Shown: positions 37,187-49,087, counted from the first letter of the stretch. The stretch is 64,000 bases of DNA from Paracidovorax avenae (GCF_040892545.1 NZ_CP156079.1:2019501-2083500); one strand, 5' to 3'. The notes: a model not told the origin generated them from the letters alone. A program made the numbers and translations.

Positions 37187-38407
37187 ATGCCTTTTTCGCC
37201 TTTCCTGCGCATGGCCCTGGTACTGGGCCTGCTTTCCGCCATCGGCCCCTTCGCGATCGACATGTACCTGCCTGCGCTGCCCGAGATCGGGCATGGCCTG
37301 GGTGCGCCCGTGGGCGCGGTGCAGTGGAGCCTGACGGCCTTCTTCCTCTCGCTCGGCGTGGGCCAGTTGCTCTACGGCCCGCTGTCGGACATGGCCGGGC
37401 GCAAGCCGCCGCTCTATTTCGGGCTGGTGCTGTTCACCGTGGCGAGCGTCGGCTGCGCGCTGGCGACCACCATCGAGACCCTGCTCGTGCTGCGCTTCCT
37501 GCAGGGACTGGGTGCGGCCGCGGGCATGGTGGTGCCGCGCGCCGTGGTGCGGGACCTGCACACGGGCCACGAGGCCGCACGGCTGATGTCGCTGCTGATG
37601 CTGGTGTTCAGCGTGTCGCCATTGCTGGCGCCGCTCGCCGGCAGCGGCGTGATCGCTCTCGCGGGCTGGCGTGGCGTGTTCTGGGCGGTGGCGATCGCCG
37701 CGCTGGCCGGACTGCTGCTGGTGCGCTTCGCGCTCGCCGAGACCCGGCCCGCCGCGGACAGGACGCAAAGTACCCTGGGCAGTGCGCTGCGGGGCTACGG
37801 CCTGCTGCTGCGCGACCCGCATTACCTGGGCCTGGTGTTCATCGGCGGCTGCGCGATGGCGGGCTTCTTCGTGTACCTGGCGGGCTCGCCCTTCGTGCTC
37901 ATCAACCACTACGGGCTCACCCCCACGCAGTACAGCCTGGCGTTCTCGTTCAATGCCGCGGCGTTTTTCGCCATGGCGCAGTTCAACGGCATGCTGGCCG
38001 CCCGCTTCGGGCTGGAGCCGATCGTGAAGGTGGCGGCCACCGCCTCGTCCGCGGTGATGGCCGTGATGCTCGGCTACTACCTGCTGGGCGGTGACCGGCT
38101 CGCGGTGCTGGTCGGGCTGTACTTCATGGCGAGCGCACTCATGGGGCTGGTGATTCCCACGACCTCGGTGCTGGCGCTGGAGGAGCACGGCGCGATCGCC
38201 GGCACGGCCTCTGCGCTGATGGGCACGCTGCAGATGCTCACGGGTGCCGTGGCGATGGGGCTGGTGGGGCTGTTCGCCGACGGCCGGCCGCTGCCGATGG
38301 TCGCGGGGATGGCGACCGGGGCGTTTCTCGGCACGGCGCTGTGCTGGACCACGCTGGGCCGCGCCCGCGTGGCGCCCGGCCGGGGCCGCCGGGGAGCCCG
38401 GGCATGA
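37187..38407 (+). CDS. MFS drug-resistance transporter, Bcr/CflA type
   Basis: The 406-residue inner-membrane protein has 12 predicted membrane segments. It shows the Bcr/CflA N-terminus (GPFAIDMYLPALPEIG), the loop 2-3 MFS motif A (GPLSDMAGRKPPL), and RFLQGLGAAAGMVVPRAVVRD (split across membrane segment 4), all typical of Bcr/CflA drug:proton antiporters. It overlaps the next MFS gene by four bases (ATGA), so the two are translationally coupled. Substrate range cannot be predicted. Confidence 0.9.
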   Translation: MPFSPFLRMALVLGLLSAIGPFAIDMYLPALPEIGHGLGAPVGAVQWSLTAFFLSLGVGQLLYGPLSDMAGRKPPLYFGLVLFTVASVGCALATTIETLLVLRFLQGLGAAAGMVVPRAVVRDLHTGHEAARLMSLLMLVFSVSPLLAPLAGSGVIALAGWRGVFWAVAIAALAGLLLVRFALAETRPAADRTQSTLGSALRGYGLLLRDPHYLGLVFIGGCAMAGFFVYLAGSPFVLINHYGLTPTQYSLAFSFNAAAFFAMAQFNGMLAARFGLEPIVKVAATASSAVMAVMLGYYLLGGDRLAVLVGLYFMASALMGLVIPTTSVLALEEHGAIAGTASALMGTLQMLTGAVAMGLVGLFADGRPLPMVAGMATGAFLGTALCWTTLGRARVAPGRGRRGARA

Positions 38408-39909
38408 GCGGCGCGACAACTGGCACGGCTCCCGGCGCGGGGCAGGGCAGCGCCGCGGAAGCCGCAGCGTCGCGGCCTGCAGGCGTGGCCGACGGGCTGG
38501 AGCCTCCAGAGCGCGGGAGGGCGATGCTGGTGATCATCCTCGGCATCGCCGTCGCGGTGCTGGACGGCAGCATCATGAACCTCGCGCTGCCCACCATCGC
38601 CCGGGAACTGCAGGCCGGCGCGCCACAGGCCATCTGGGTGGTGAACGCCTACCAGATCGCCACGCTCGGCATGCTGCTGCCGCTAGCCGCGCTCGGGGAG
38701 CGCATCGGCTACCGGCGGGTGTACCTGCTGGGCATGGGCCTGTTCGCGGTGTCGTCCCTGGGCGCCATGCTGGCGTCGTCGCTGGAGGTGCTGATCGCGG
38801 CGCGGGCCGTGCAGGGCCTGGGTGCGGCGGGCATCATGAGCGTGAACGCGGCGCTGGTGCGCATGATCTATCCGCGCGCGCGGCTGGGGCAGGGGCTGGC
38901 GCTCAATTCGCTGGTCGTCGCGGCCTCGTCGGTGGCGGGGCCCTCGGTGGCGGCCGCCATCCTCTCGGTGTCGTCCTGGCCGATGTTGTTCGCGATCAAC
39001 CTCCCGCTGGGGGTGGCGACGCTCTGGCTCGGACGGCGCGCGCTGCCCTTCAATCCACCGCCGCCGCAGGGGGTGAAGGCGGGTGCGCGGTTTTCCGTGT
39101 TCGACGTCGGGCTCAACATGCTGATGTTCGCGCTGGTGTTCATCGGCGGCGACCAGTTGGGCGTGCAGGGCGGGACGGGCGGACTGTCCCTGGGCCCTGT
39201 GCTGATGCTGGTGGCGGGACTGGTTGTCGGGGCGATGTACCTGCGCAGGCAGGTGCGGGCCGATCGCCGCGGCGAGACGCCGCTGTTCCCGGTGGACCTG
39301 CTGCGCATCCCGGTGTTTTCCCTGTCGATGGGTGCTTCGGTCGCCGCCTTCTGCGCGCAGATGCTGGCGTTCCTGGCGCTGCCGTTCCTGCTGCTGGAGG
39401 CGCACGGCCGCTCGCATGCCGAGGCCGGCCTGCTCATCACCCCCTGGCCGCTGGCCATCGTGGCCGTCGCGCCGCTCGCAGGGCGCCTGATCGGCCGGGT
39501 ATCGGATGGCCTCCTGGGCGGCATCGGCATGGCCATGCTGGCACTGGGGCTGGCGGCGCTGGCCGGGATGCCGCAGGATGCGGGCGCGCTTGGCGTGGTG
39601 TGGCGCATGGCGCTGTGCGGGGTGGGCTTCGCGCTGTTCCAGTCGCCCAATAACCACACCATCGTCACGTCCGCGCCGCTGCAGCGTTCGGGTGCCGCCG
39701 GCGGCATGCTGAGCACCGCCCGGCTCACGGGCCAGACGCTGGGCGCCGTGCTGCTCGCGGTGATCTTCGCGATCCAGGGCACGCATGGCGGCCATGCGGA
39801 AACGGTGGCATTCTGGCTCGCCGCGGGCAGTGCCGTCGTGGCAGGCGTATGCAGCGTGCTGCGCCTGGGGCCGGCGAGGGCAGCCGGAGGACGGGGCGCA
39901 GGTCACTGA
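38404..39909 (+). CDS. MFS transporter, DHA2 (14-segment) type
   Basis: The 501-residue protein has about 14 predicted membrane segments after a 38-residue polar, Ala/Gly-rich N-terminus. The DHA2 signatures are visible: AVAVLDGSIMNLALPTIAREL near residue 50 (motif D1, split in the middle), GERIGYRRVYLLG (motif A), and RAVQGLGAAGIMSVNAALVR (motif C region). It probably exports drugs or other small molecules by proton antiport. Its start overlaps the Bcr/CflA gene stop. A two-exporter operon of different MFS families is somewhat unusual. Confidence 0.9.
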   Translation: MSGATTGTAPGAGQGSAAEAAASRPAGVADGLEPPERGRAMLVIILGIAVAVLDGSIMNLALPTIARELQAGAPQAIWVVNAYQIATLGMLLPLAALGERIGYRRVYLLGMGLFAVSSLGAMLASSLEVLIAARAVQGLGAAGIMSVNAALVRMIYPRARLGQGLALNSLVVAASSVAGPSVAAAILSVSSWPMLFAINLPLGVATLWLGRRALPFNPPPPQGVKAGARFSVFDVGLNMLMFALVFIGGDQLGVQGGTGGLSLGPVLMLVAGLVVGAMYLRRQVRADRRGETPLFPVDLLRIPVFSLSMGASVAAFCAQMLAFLALPFLLLEAHGRSHAEAGLLITPWPLAIVAVAPLAGRLIGRVSDGLLGGIGMAMLALGLAALAGMPQDAGALGVVWRMALCGVGFALFQSPNNHTIVTSAPLQRSGAAGGMLSTARLTGQTLGAVLLAVIFAIQGTHGGHAETVAFWLAAGSAVVAGVCSVLRLGPARAAGGRGAGH

Positions 39910-39951
39910 TGGTGCGCTTGGCGGGTGAGGCCGCCGCTGTACCGCACGCCG

Positions 39952-41151
39952 TCAGATCGCGGAAGCGTTGCCGGATCCGTTGCCAGCGTTGTCACCGGAT
40001 TCCGGTCCGGCGCCTGCGTTCCGGTTCGCGTCGCTTTGCGTGCCGGCATCGGAAGGCGAACGATAGCCCTGCAACGCGGCGACCTCGCCCGCCAGCGTGC
40101 GGATGGTGATCGGCGCACAGCCCTCGGCATGGTTGCTGATCGCGACGAACGCGTTCTGCCCCCTGCCGGTGATGCCCGCCAGCGTGCGCGCCAGCAGCGC
40201 ATGCACCTCCGGCGCGGGATGGACGATGCGGTCGAACGGGCTGTAGAGCGCTTCGGCCTCTTCGTAGCCGTAGGCGCCGTGCACCGGGTTGAGGTTCCAG
40301 CGGCAGACCAGCGGGCCCGGCCAGAGCCTGCGCAGCAACCGCAATTGCTCTTCGAGCGGCGGCATCTTGGCGTGCAGCCCCAGGCAGTAGGTCGCGCGGG
40401 CCGAGAGCAGGGCTTCGGCGAACAGCGGCTCGTATTCCGGCGACAGCCACTCGGGATCGCGCACTTCCACGGCCAGCACGCCGTCCGGCGCGGTGGGCGC
40501 GAGCGGCGGCATGGCGCGCAGCAGTGCGCCGATGCGGGCGATGGTGCCTTCGAGGCGATGGAGCTGCGCTGGCGGCAACGGGCTCAGCTGGAACACCAGC
40601 GCCCCGATCTTGGCCCCCAGGCCTTCCAGCGCGGGCGCCACGAACTCCTGCAGCGCCAGCGCAGGATCGAGAAACGCCGGGTTCGGCGCACGCCCCCGGC
40701 CGTCCTCGGCGCGCACCAGTGCATCGGTGACGAGGCTGGGCGCCTTCACGATGAAGCGGAAGTCGTCGGGCACCTGCGAGGCATAGCCCGCATACTGGCT
40801 CACGGTCAGGGGCTTGTAGAAACCGCGGTCGATGCTCACGGTGCGCATCAGCGGGTGCCGCGCATAGGCGGCCAGGCCCTGGCGCGCCAGCGTGGATTCG
40901 GAGTGCTCGCCTTCCCAGACCAGGCCTTTCCAGCCGGGGTAGCTCCAGGAGGAGCCGCCGAGCCGCAGCTGCGGGGGCAGGGCGGCGGCCAGGGCCAGCA
41001 GTTCTGGGTCGGGTTCGATGGGGTGGACGCCGCCGCCCGTCCTGGGCGGGCGGCGGGGACTGGCGGCGGGAGATTCGGTGGCCGGCCTGGGCGGTGCGGG
41101 AGAGGGCGCAGGAGGCGGCGGAAGGTCGTCGCCGAAGAGCGAATCTTGCAT
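39952..41151 (-). CDS. DUF72 domain-containing protein
   Basis: The 399-residue protein has a Pro/Ala-rich N-terminus of about 60 residues, then the DUF72 TIM-barrel-like domain with RLGGSSWSYPGWKGLVW, TVSIDRGFYKPLT, FRFIVKAPSLVTD and VLAVEVRDPEWLSPEY. The family function is unknown. The last 40 residues are a low-complexity Asn/Gly/Ala tail. It is convergent with the DHA2 gene and divergent from nothing, since the next gene downstream on its strand is 5' of it. The domain assignment is firm; the role is not. Confidence 0.88.
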   Translation of the reverse strand: MQDSLFGDDLPPPPAPSPAPPRPATESPAASPRRPPRTGGGVHPIEPDPELLALAAALPPQLRLGGSSWSYPGWKGLVWEGEHSESTLARQGLAAYARHPLMRTVSIDRGFYKPLTVSQYAGYASQVPDDFRFIVKAPSLVTDALVRAEDGRGRAPNPAFLDPALALQEFVAPALEGLGAKIGALVFQLSPLPPAQLHRLEGTIARIGALLRAMPPLAPTAPDGVLAVEVRDPEWLSPEYEPLFAEALLSARATYCLGLHAKMPPLEEQLRLLRRLWPGPLVCRWNLNPVHGAYGYEEAEALYSPFDRIVHPAPEVHALLARTLAGITGRGQNAFVAISNHAEGCAPITIRTLAGEVAALQGYRSPSDAGTQSDANRNAGAGPESGDNAGNGSGNASAI

Positions 41152-41186
41152 GGAGCTCCTTATCTTATCGGAGCTTCCCTTCCGCG

Positions 41187-42320
41187 CTAGCGGGCGCCGT
41201 ACACCACGCCCGGCCGGGTTCCATCGAGATCGTCGGTCCAGTCATTGGCAACCGGCTCCAGCCCAAATTCACGTTCGAGGGACACGAAGCGGTAGTTGCC
41301 GGCGCCATCGGTATAGACCGCCAGGCCCTGGGGTGTGAGGGCCACGGTGTGCCAGGCACCGGCGATGCTTTTGTCGTTGAACGTGGCTGCGATCTTGCCG
41401 TCGGCCCCGTAAAGGCGCAGTTCGCCTGTTCCCACCACCTGCCCGGCATCCATGCGCTCGATTTGGCGCAGTGCAAAGCGTCCCCCGGGAGCTAGCCGCA
41501 CCTCGGCGCTGACATCGTTGGGAGGCGCGCCAAGGCGGGTGAAGCGGCGCGTTGCCGTGTCGGCCATGCCTGCCTGCGGAAGTTGCTTGCCCTTTGTGTC
41601 AGCAAATTCGACCAGGGCCGTGGACGCGGACCACTCCGTGACCTGTGGCGACGCGACGTTGTCCATGCCCTGGTAACTGGCGAGATCCGCTGCCGGCAGG
41701 CCGCTGCTTTTGTCCGATGGAACGGCTGCCCAGCCTCCCTTGCCGTCGTTCGAAACGCGAGGCGGGGTCCCGTTCAGTACGTCGAATAGACCCAGATCGG
41801 AGGATTTCTCCAGGTGCCAGTCCGGCAGGGAAAATGTCAGCAGCCGGTAGCGTTTCTTCGGTTCGTCGCCCGAGCGGTAAAACTGGTCCGTGGCGACCAC
41901 GTGCACGCGCCCTTGCGCCAGGTCGCTGGCACTTTGGGGCGATACAGGATGCGCGAGGCAACTGTCCGGCCGTACGCCCGGTGAAGGCGCGGCAGCCACC
42001 GCAGGCGGCGTGCCGCTGCGCTCCGCGAGCTGGAAGGACGCGACCTTCTTCCGCTGTTCAAGATCGATGCGGTCCACCAAGCCATTGCAGTAGACCGCGT
42101 AAAGGTAACGATAGTTCGACCGGCTCTGAAGGCCCGCGCCTTCGGGGGGCGGAACGCCCTCCGATACGGAAGCTTGGCTTGCGGGCACCGCCGCCTGCGA
42201 AAGGGGCGCGGCCTGTGGCACCGGGGGGGTGTCGCCGTTGCGGGAGCAGGCGCTGAGCAAAGCCAGGGCAGCGGTTGCCAGTGCCAGGGAAAGCCGGGAG
42301 AGGTGCGATGGGTGAGGCAT
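41187..42320 (-). CDS. hypothetical lipoprotein
   Basis: The 377-residue protein has a lipoprotein signal peptide (LSLALATAALALLSAC, lipobox LLSAC with Cys near residue 26), so it is anchored in the periplasm. A Pro/Ala-rich linker follows. The rest shows repeated beta-strand-like pieces (RYLYAVYCNGLVDRIDL, YRLLTFSLPDW, LRLYGADGKIAATF, YRFVSLEREFG) that could form a beta-propeller. I recognise no named family. It lies 19 bases downstream of the lysozyme-like gene in a stretch of lower GC, as an immunity lipoprotein would; that is inference. Confidence 0.75.
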   Translation of the reverse strand: MPHPSHLSRLSLALATAALALLSACSRNGDTPPVPQAAPLSQAAVPASQASVSEGVPPPEGAGLQSRSNYRYLYAVYCNGLVDRIDLEQRKKVASFQLAERSGTPPAVAAAPSPGVRPDSCLAHPVSPQSASDLAQGRVHVVATDQFYRSGDEPKKRYRLLTFSLPDWHLEKSSDLGLFDVLNGTPPRVSNDGKGGWAAVPSDKSSGLPAADLASYQGMDNVASPQVTEWSASTALVEFADTKGKQLPQAGMADTATRRFTRLGAPPNDVSAEVRLAPGGRFALRQIERMDAGQVVGTGELRLYGADGKIAATFNDKSIAGAWHTVALTPQGLAVYTDGAGNYRFVSLEREFGLEPVANDWTDDLDGTRPGVVYGAR

Positions 42321-42339
42321 GGGCGTGGCGGACTCCAGG

Positions 42340-43302
42340 TCAGAAATCCTGTGCAGCTTCGACGTGCTCCACATAAGCCGGATCGCCTTTGCTTCCCCGT
42401 TCTGAAGTGGGAACACGCTCCCATTCGGCCGAGCCCTGCTTCCCGTCCGGGCCGAGGTTGACAAACAACTTGCCTGCTTCGGTGCGGACCCGGTATTCAT
42501 GCAGCTTGTTTGCATAACCATTGAAGCCGCGGATGGTGTCCAGTTCGAGTTGATCTTCCGTGAAATCGGGCAACGTCACCTGGACAGGCGGGAGGCCTTG
42601 TCCCGCCCGAGACTGGTTGTATGCATTCACCAGATGCCGGAACTCATCGCTGCGGCGCACAGCGGCCGGATAGGCGCGTGCGTTGCGCTCCTTCTCTTTG
42701 TAGAGGGCCCAGCCCGCCCGGATATTTTCCTTCCAGTTCCATACCTGATCCGCGGTGGGTGCCGGGCGCGTTATCTGCGCGAGCCCCACACCTCCCAGGC
42801 GGTCACTGCTGTATTTGGGCCAGAGTTCAGGAGGACGGAACTGCTGGAGCGAGCTTTCCTGCCGCAACTGCTTGCGAAAGCGCACTTTGGTGGCGCCGAT
42901 GCTGTCGGCGAAGGCACGGATGGCTGTCGGAGTAGGGTTGGTTCCTACGATCAGCAGAGATCCCAATGTAGCCTCGTGAGTCGCACCTCCCACACGGGCG
43001 ATGGCGTGTACCGTGAGGACACCGCCCCGGATATGCGAGAACGGAATGCGCCAGGTGTTGGCGTGCCCGGCCGGGGTCCGCATGACCGGATGCTCGGTCG
43101 ATCGCCCTCCGCCAAAAAAAGTCTTGGTGGGCGGAACTCCGCCATTGAACGTCAGCGTGGCCCTCCATTCGTACGTGGGGGTCGCGCCTGGCGGGATGGC
43201 AATGCCCTGCAGCTCCGCAGTCACGGTGATGATGGGCATGGAAGCATCGGCACCGATGGAAAACCGCGGGCCGGGCGGCTGGCTGGTGATGACGAGAGGC
43301 AT
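42340..43302 (-). CDS. lysozyme-like (SLT-type) protein with Ig-like N-terminal domain, candidate secreted effector
   Basis: The 320-residue protein has no signal peptide. Residues about 1-125 are beta-rich and Ig-like (ITVTAELQGIAIPPGATPTYEWRA split in two strands). Residues about 140-290 look like a transglycosylase/lysozyme core: FRKQLRQESSLQQF with the presumed catalytic Glu, GGVGLAQITRP, WNWKENIRAGWALYK, HLVNAYNQS and RGFNGYANKLHEYR. Local GC falls to roughly 55-60% in lines counted by eye. A peptidoglycan-cutting domain without export signal, followed by a lipoprotein, fits an antibacterial effector-immunity pair or a phage-derived endolysin. Confidence 0.72.
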   Translation of the reverse strand: MPLVITSQPPGPRFSIGADASMPIITVTAELQGIAIPPGATPTYEWRATLTFNGGVPPTKTFFGGGRSTEHPVMRTPAGHANTWRIPFSHIRGGVLTVHAIARVGGATHEATLGSLLIVGTNPTPTAIRAFADSIGATKVRFRKQLRQESSLQQFRPPELWPKYSSDRLGGVGLAQITRPAPTADQVWNWKENIRAGWALYKEKERNARAYPAAVRRSDEFRHLVNAYNQSRAGQGLPPVQVTLPDFTEDQLELDTIRGFNGYANKLHEYRVRTEAGKLFVNLGPDGKQGSAEWERVPTSERGSKGDPAYVEHVEAAQDF

Positions 43303-43496
43303 GTCTCAGGAAGACGGCGCCAGGGCGCCTCGGCTGAATCTTGCGCCGCATTGTCGGTCCGGCCCATGCCAACTGCGCGGCCGTATTGTCACGAATTGTT
43401 GTGCACTTCGGGTGCGAGGCGGCGGCCCTGCGTGCTCCTCCGGCCGCTATGGCACACTCGCCCGCTTCGAGTTTTCATCGTTCGTTCGCAAGGGAT

Positions 43497-45863
<2,367 letters not shown>

Positions 45864-45912
45864 GAGACGTTTGCAGGCGTGGATAATGGGGCGACCGCCC
45901 CGCACCCACGCC

Positions 45913-46740
45913 ATGGAACTCAACGCCCTGCTGGAAATCCCCGTGGCGCTGCCGAGCCATCCGCGCGCGGTGGCGCTGCTGATGGCCGAACTGTCGCACG
46001 CCGAGCCGAGCCTGCGGCGGCTGACGCAGATCTTCGGCACCGATCCGTCGCTCGCCGCACGCCTGCTCGAGCTGGCCAACGGGCCGGAGTTCGACATGCC
46101 GCGCGCGGTCTGCGGCGTGCCGGAAGCACTGGCCCTGGTCGGCATTCCCCAGGTGCGTGCGCTGGTGGGCTCCGCCTCGCTGGGCACCACCTCGCGCTCG
46201 GTGCCTGGCGTGAACCTGCAGCAGTTCTGGCGCTACAGCCTCCACACGGCCAAGATGGCGCGCTCGCTCGCGGGCGTGGTCCGGCACAACCCCATGGCGG
46301 GCTACACGGCAGGCCTGCTGCACGGGCTGGGCGAACTGCTCATCCACCTGGGTCACCCGGAACGGCTGGCTTCGGTGGATTCCGTGGTCGGAACCTTCGA
46401 TCCCCGCCGCGCCGTCCTGGAGCACCGCCTGCTGGGCTACGGCTTCGGTGCCGTGAGCGCGGCAATGGCCCGGCGCTGGCAGCTGCCGCAGGTGGTGGTC
46501 GATGCCTTGCAGTACCAGCACGCACCCTTCGAAAACAGCGTCTATGAACCGCTGGCTGGCGTGCTGCATCTCGCCGCCTGGCGTGCCTGGGCCCGCGAAG
46601 CCGGCTGGGGGGACAAGGAGCTGGCCGTGTCCTTTCCGGCGGAAGTCGGCCTGCCGCTGGGCCTGGACATCGACATGGTGCTGCAGCAGGACCCGATCGA
46701 CTGGACGGCGCCCGTGGATGCGGGCGCCTACCTGGTGTGA
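45913..46740 (+). CDS. HDOD domain-containing protein
   Basis: HDOD proteins are HD-related, non-catalytic modules found in bacterial signalling. The 275-residue protein shows the HDOD pattern: PSHPRAVALLMAELS, LTQIFGTDPSLAARLLELAN near residue 37, QFWRYSLHTAKMARSL, and YTAGLLHGLGELLIH near residue 135, where HD would be expected but HG is present, as usual for HDOD. No output domain is attached. The next gene starts within its last codons (GTGTGA). Its target pathway is not visible. Confidence 0.87.
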   Translation: MELNALLEIPVALPSHPRAVALLMAELSHAEPSLRRLTQIFGTDPSLAARLLELANGPEFDMPRAVCGVPEALALVGIPQVRALVGSASLGTTSRSVPGVNLQQFWRYSLHTAKMARSLAGVVRHNPMAGYTAGLLHGLGELLIHLGHPERLASVDSVVGTFDPRRAVLEHRLLGYGFGAVSAAMARRWQLPQVVVDALQYQHAPFENSVYEPLAGVLHLAAWRAWAREAGWGDKELAVSFPAEVGLPLGLDIDMVLQQDPIDWTAPVDAGAYLV

Positions 46741-47843
46741 CGGCGCCCCGGTCCGCTTCCGGGCGCGCGCTGCGCATCCATGCCGGCCCGGCGGCGCTGC
46801 GGCACATCGCGCGGGAGGGGTTGTCGCCCGCGGATGTGGCGGTGGTGCCCGCCGCGGCCGGAGGACCCAAGGGGCTGGTGCTGGGGCCGATGGACCGTTT
46901 TCTTTTCGGCGACTGGCTCGCGCAGGGCTCGCAGGCCATCCACCTGGTCGGCGCGTCGATCGGCGCCTGGCGCATGGCCACGGCCTGCCTCGGGAGGCCG
47001 GTGGAGGCGTACGAGCGGCTGGAGCAGGCCTATGTCCACCAGGCCTACGACCTGCCGCAGGGCCGCCAGCGGCCCGATCCGGCGCATGTGAGCGAGCGGT
47101 TCGGCCAGAACCTGCAGGCCTTCTACGGCGGGCGCGTGGAGGAGGTGCTGTCGCACCCGCGCTACCGGCTGCACATCGTGGCGTCCCGCGGGCGGCATCT
47201 GCTCGCACGGGAGCACCGCGTGGCGACGCCGCTGGGCTATCTGGGCGCCTTCGCGTCGAATGCCGTGCACCGGCGCGCGCTGGGACTGTGGCTGGAGCGG
47301 GTGGTGTTCTCGTCGCCTGGAGGGGACGGTGCTCCGGCCCCGTTGCCGTTCGAGGGGCGCGACTATCCCACGCGCCAGGTGGCGCTGGATGGCGGCAATT
47401 TCCTGCCGGCCCTGCAGGCGAGTTGCTCGATTCCGTTCGTTCTGCAGGCCGTGCACGACATTCCCGGCGCGCCGCGCGGTGCATACTGGGACGGAGGCAT
47501 CACCGACTACCACCTGCACCTGCGCTATGCAGGCCTGGTGCTGTACCCGCACTTCCAGCAGCAGGTGGTGCCGGGATGGCTCGACAAGGGGCTGCGCTGG
47601 CGACACCGCGCCACCCGGGCGCTCGACGCCATGGTGCTGCTCTCGCCCGATCCGGCCTGGGTGCGCGAAACGCTGCCCGACGGCAAGCTGCCCGACCGCC
47701 AGGACTTCCTGCGCTACGGGACCGACACGGCCGCCCGGGCGCGCGCCTGGAGCGCTGCGGTGGCGGCCAGCCGACAGCTGGCCGACGAGTTCGCGCAATG
47801 GCTCGCCCGGGGCTGTCCCCCGGATGCCGTGGAGCCGCTGTAG
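46737..47843 (+). CDS. patatin-like phospholipase family protein
   Basis: Patatin-like enzymes are Ser-Asp dyad lipid acyl hydrolases. The 368-residue protein has VVPAAAGGPKGLVLG (glycine-rich oxyanion loop, near residue 37), the nucleophile elbow VGASIGAWRMA (GxSxG, serine near residue 73), and the catalytic aspartate in YWDGGITDYHL (DGG, near residue 250). No signal peptide is seen, so it is cytoplasmic or exported by another route. The start is GTG 46737, overlapping the HDOD gene stop by four bases, which points to coupled expression. Confidence 0.88.
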   Translation: MTAPRSASGRALRIHAGPAALRHIAREGLSPADVAVVPAAAGGPKGLVLGPMDRFLFGDWLAQGSQAIHLVGASIGAWRMATACLGRPVEAYERLEQAYVHQAYDLPQGRQRPDPAHVSERFGQNLQAFYGGRVEEVLSHPRYRLHIVASRGRHLLAREHRVATPLGYLGAFASNAVHRRALGLWLERVVFSSPGGDGAPAPLPFEGRDYPTRQVALDGGNFLPALQASCSIPFVLQAVHDIPGAPRGAYWDGGITDYHLHLRYAGLVLYPHFQQQVVPGWLDKGLRWRHRATRALDAMVLLSPDPAWVRETLPDGKLPDRQDFLRYGTDTAARARAWSAAVAASRQLADEFAQWLARGCPPDAVEPL

Positions 47844-47869
47844 GCCGGGCTCTACCGGGGCTGCTCCGG

Positions 47870-49006
47870 CTACATCGACGCTTCCAGCATGGCCCGGTAG
47901 TCGTCCACGCTGGCCTCGCGCGGATTGGTCTTGTGGCAGTGGTCGGCCATGGCGCCGCGGATCACGCCGTCCCACGCATCTTCTCCGACCCCCATGGCTG
48001 CCAGCCCGGTCGGCAACCCCAGGCGCGCGCTCATGTCGCGGATCGCATCGGCAATGTCGTCCGCGCTGGCCAGGCCCATGGCCTGGGCCATGCGCTCCAG
48101 CCGGCGGTCACGGCGCACGGCCTCGTCCTGCGCATTGAAGCGCACCACCGCGGGCAGGAACACGGCATTCAGCGTACCGTGGTGCAGGCGCGGGTTGATG
48201 CCGCCCAGGCTGTGGCTGAGCGAGTGCACGCAGCCCAGCCCCTTCTGGAAGGCCATGGCGCCCTGCATGCTCGCGCTCATCATGTGCAGCCGCGCATCGC
48301 GGTCCTGCCCGTCGCGCGTGGCGCGCTCGATGTGGGCCCAGCCGCGGGCCAGGCCGTCGAGCGCGATGCCGTCGGCCGGCGGGTTGAAGGCGGAGGACAT
48401 GAAGGTTTCCATGCAGTGCGCGATCGCGTCCATGCCCGTGGCCGCCGTCAGGTGGGGTGGCAGGCCCAGCGTCAGGGCCGGATCGCAGATGGCGGCCTTG
48501 GGCACCAGGTGCCAGGAGTGGAAGCCGAGCTTGCGGTGGTCGTCCACGATGAGGATGGCGCCGCGCGCCACCTCGCTGCCCGTGCCCGCCGTGGTGGGCA
48601 CGGCGATCAGGGGCGCCACCCGCTCCGTGATGCGGGGCGAGCCGCCCTCGATGGTCGCGTAGTGGGTAAGGGGCCCGTCGTGCGTGGCGGCGATGGCGAT
48701 GCCCTTGGCGCAGTCGATGGCCGAGCCGCCGCCGACGGCGATCAGGCCGTCGCAGCCATGGGCGCGGTAGATCTCCACGGCCGCGCGCACGGCGGCTTCG
48801 GTGGGGTTGGCGGGCGTCTGGTCGAACACTGCCACCGGCAGGCCGGCGAGCGCGTCCAGCGCGGGCTGCAGCACGCCGGCGGCCTTGACGCCGGGATCGG
48901 TGACCACGAGCGGGCGCGTGATGCCCGCGCGCGCGCATTCCTGGGCAAGCAGCCGCACTGCGCCGAATTCGATCTGGATCTGGGTGATGTAGTGGATGAG
49001 GGCCAT
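47870..49006 (-). CDS. iron-containing alcohol dehydrogenase
   Basis: Group III alcohol dehydrogenases oxidise alcohols or reduce aldehydes with NAD(P) and a divalent metal. The 378-residue protein has the nucleotide-binding VGGGSAIDCAKGIA near residue 95, PTTAGTGSEVARGAI near residue 137, and metal ligands in ATGMDAIAHCMETF (Asp and His), CVHSLSHSLGG and INPRLHHGTLNAV. Length is typical (about 380). It is convergent with the patatin-like gene. The substrate cannot be named from sequence. Confidence 0.93.
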   Translation of the reverse strand: MALIHYITQIQIEFGAVRLLAQECARAGITRPLVVTDPGVKAAGVLQPALDALAGLPVAVFDQTPANPTEAAVRAAVEIYRAHGCDGLIAVGGGSAIDCAKGIAIAATHDGPLTHYATIEGGSPRITERVAPLIAVPTTAGTGSEVARGAILIVDDHRKLGFHSWHLVPKAAICDPALTLGLPPHLTAATGMDAIAHCMETFMSSAFNPPADGIALDGLARGWAHIERATRDGQDRDARLHMMSASMQGAMAFQKGLGCVHSLSHSLGGINPRLHHGTLNAVFLPAVVRFNAQDEAVRRDRRLERMAQAMGLASADDIADAIRDMSARLGLPTGLAAMGVGEDAWDGVIRGAMADHCHKTNPREASVDDYRAMLEASM

Positions 49007-49087
49007 GGTGGTGATGGGGGTTGCCAGGATGCGCGCCCTGGCGCATTGGTGGTCTGATCACGCCAATCTACAACCCCGGAGCTTTCC

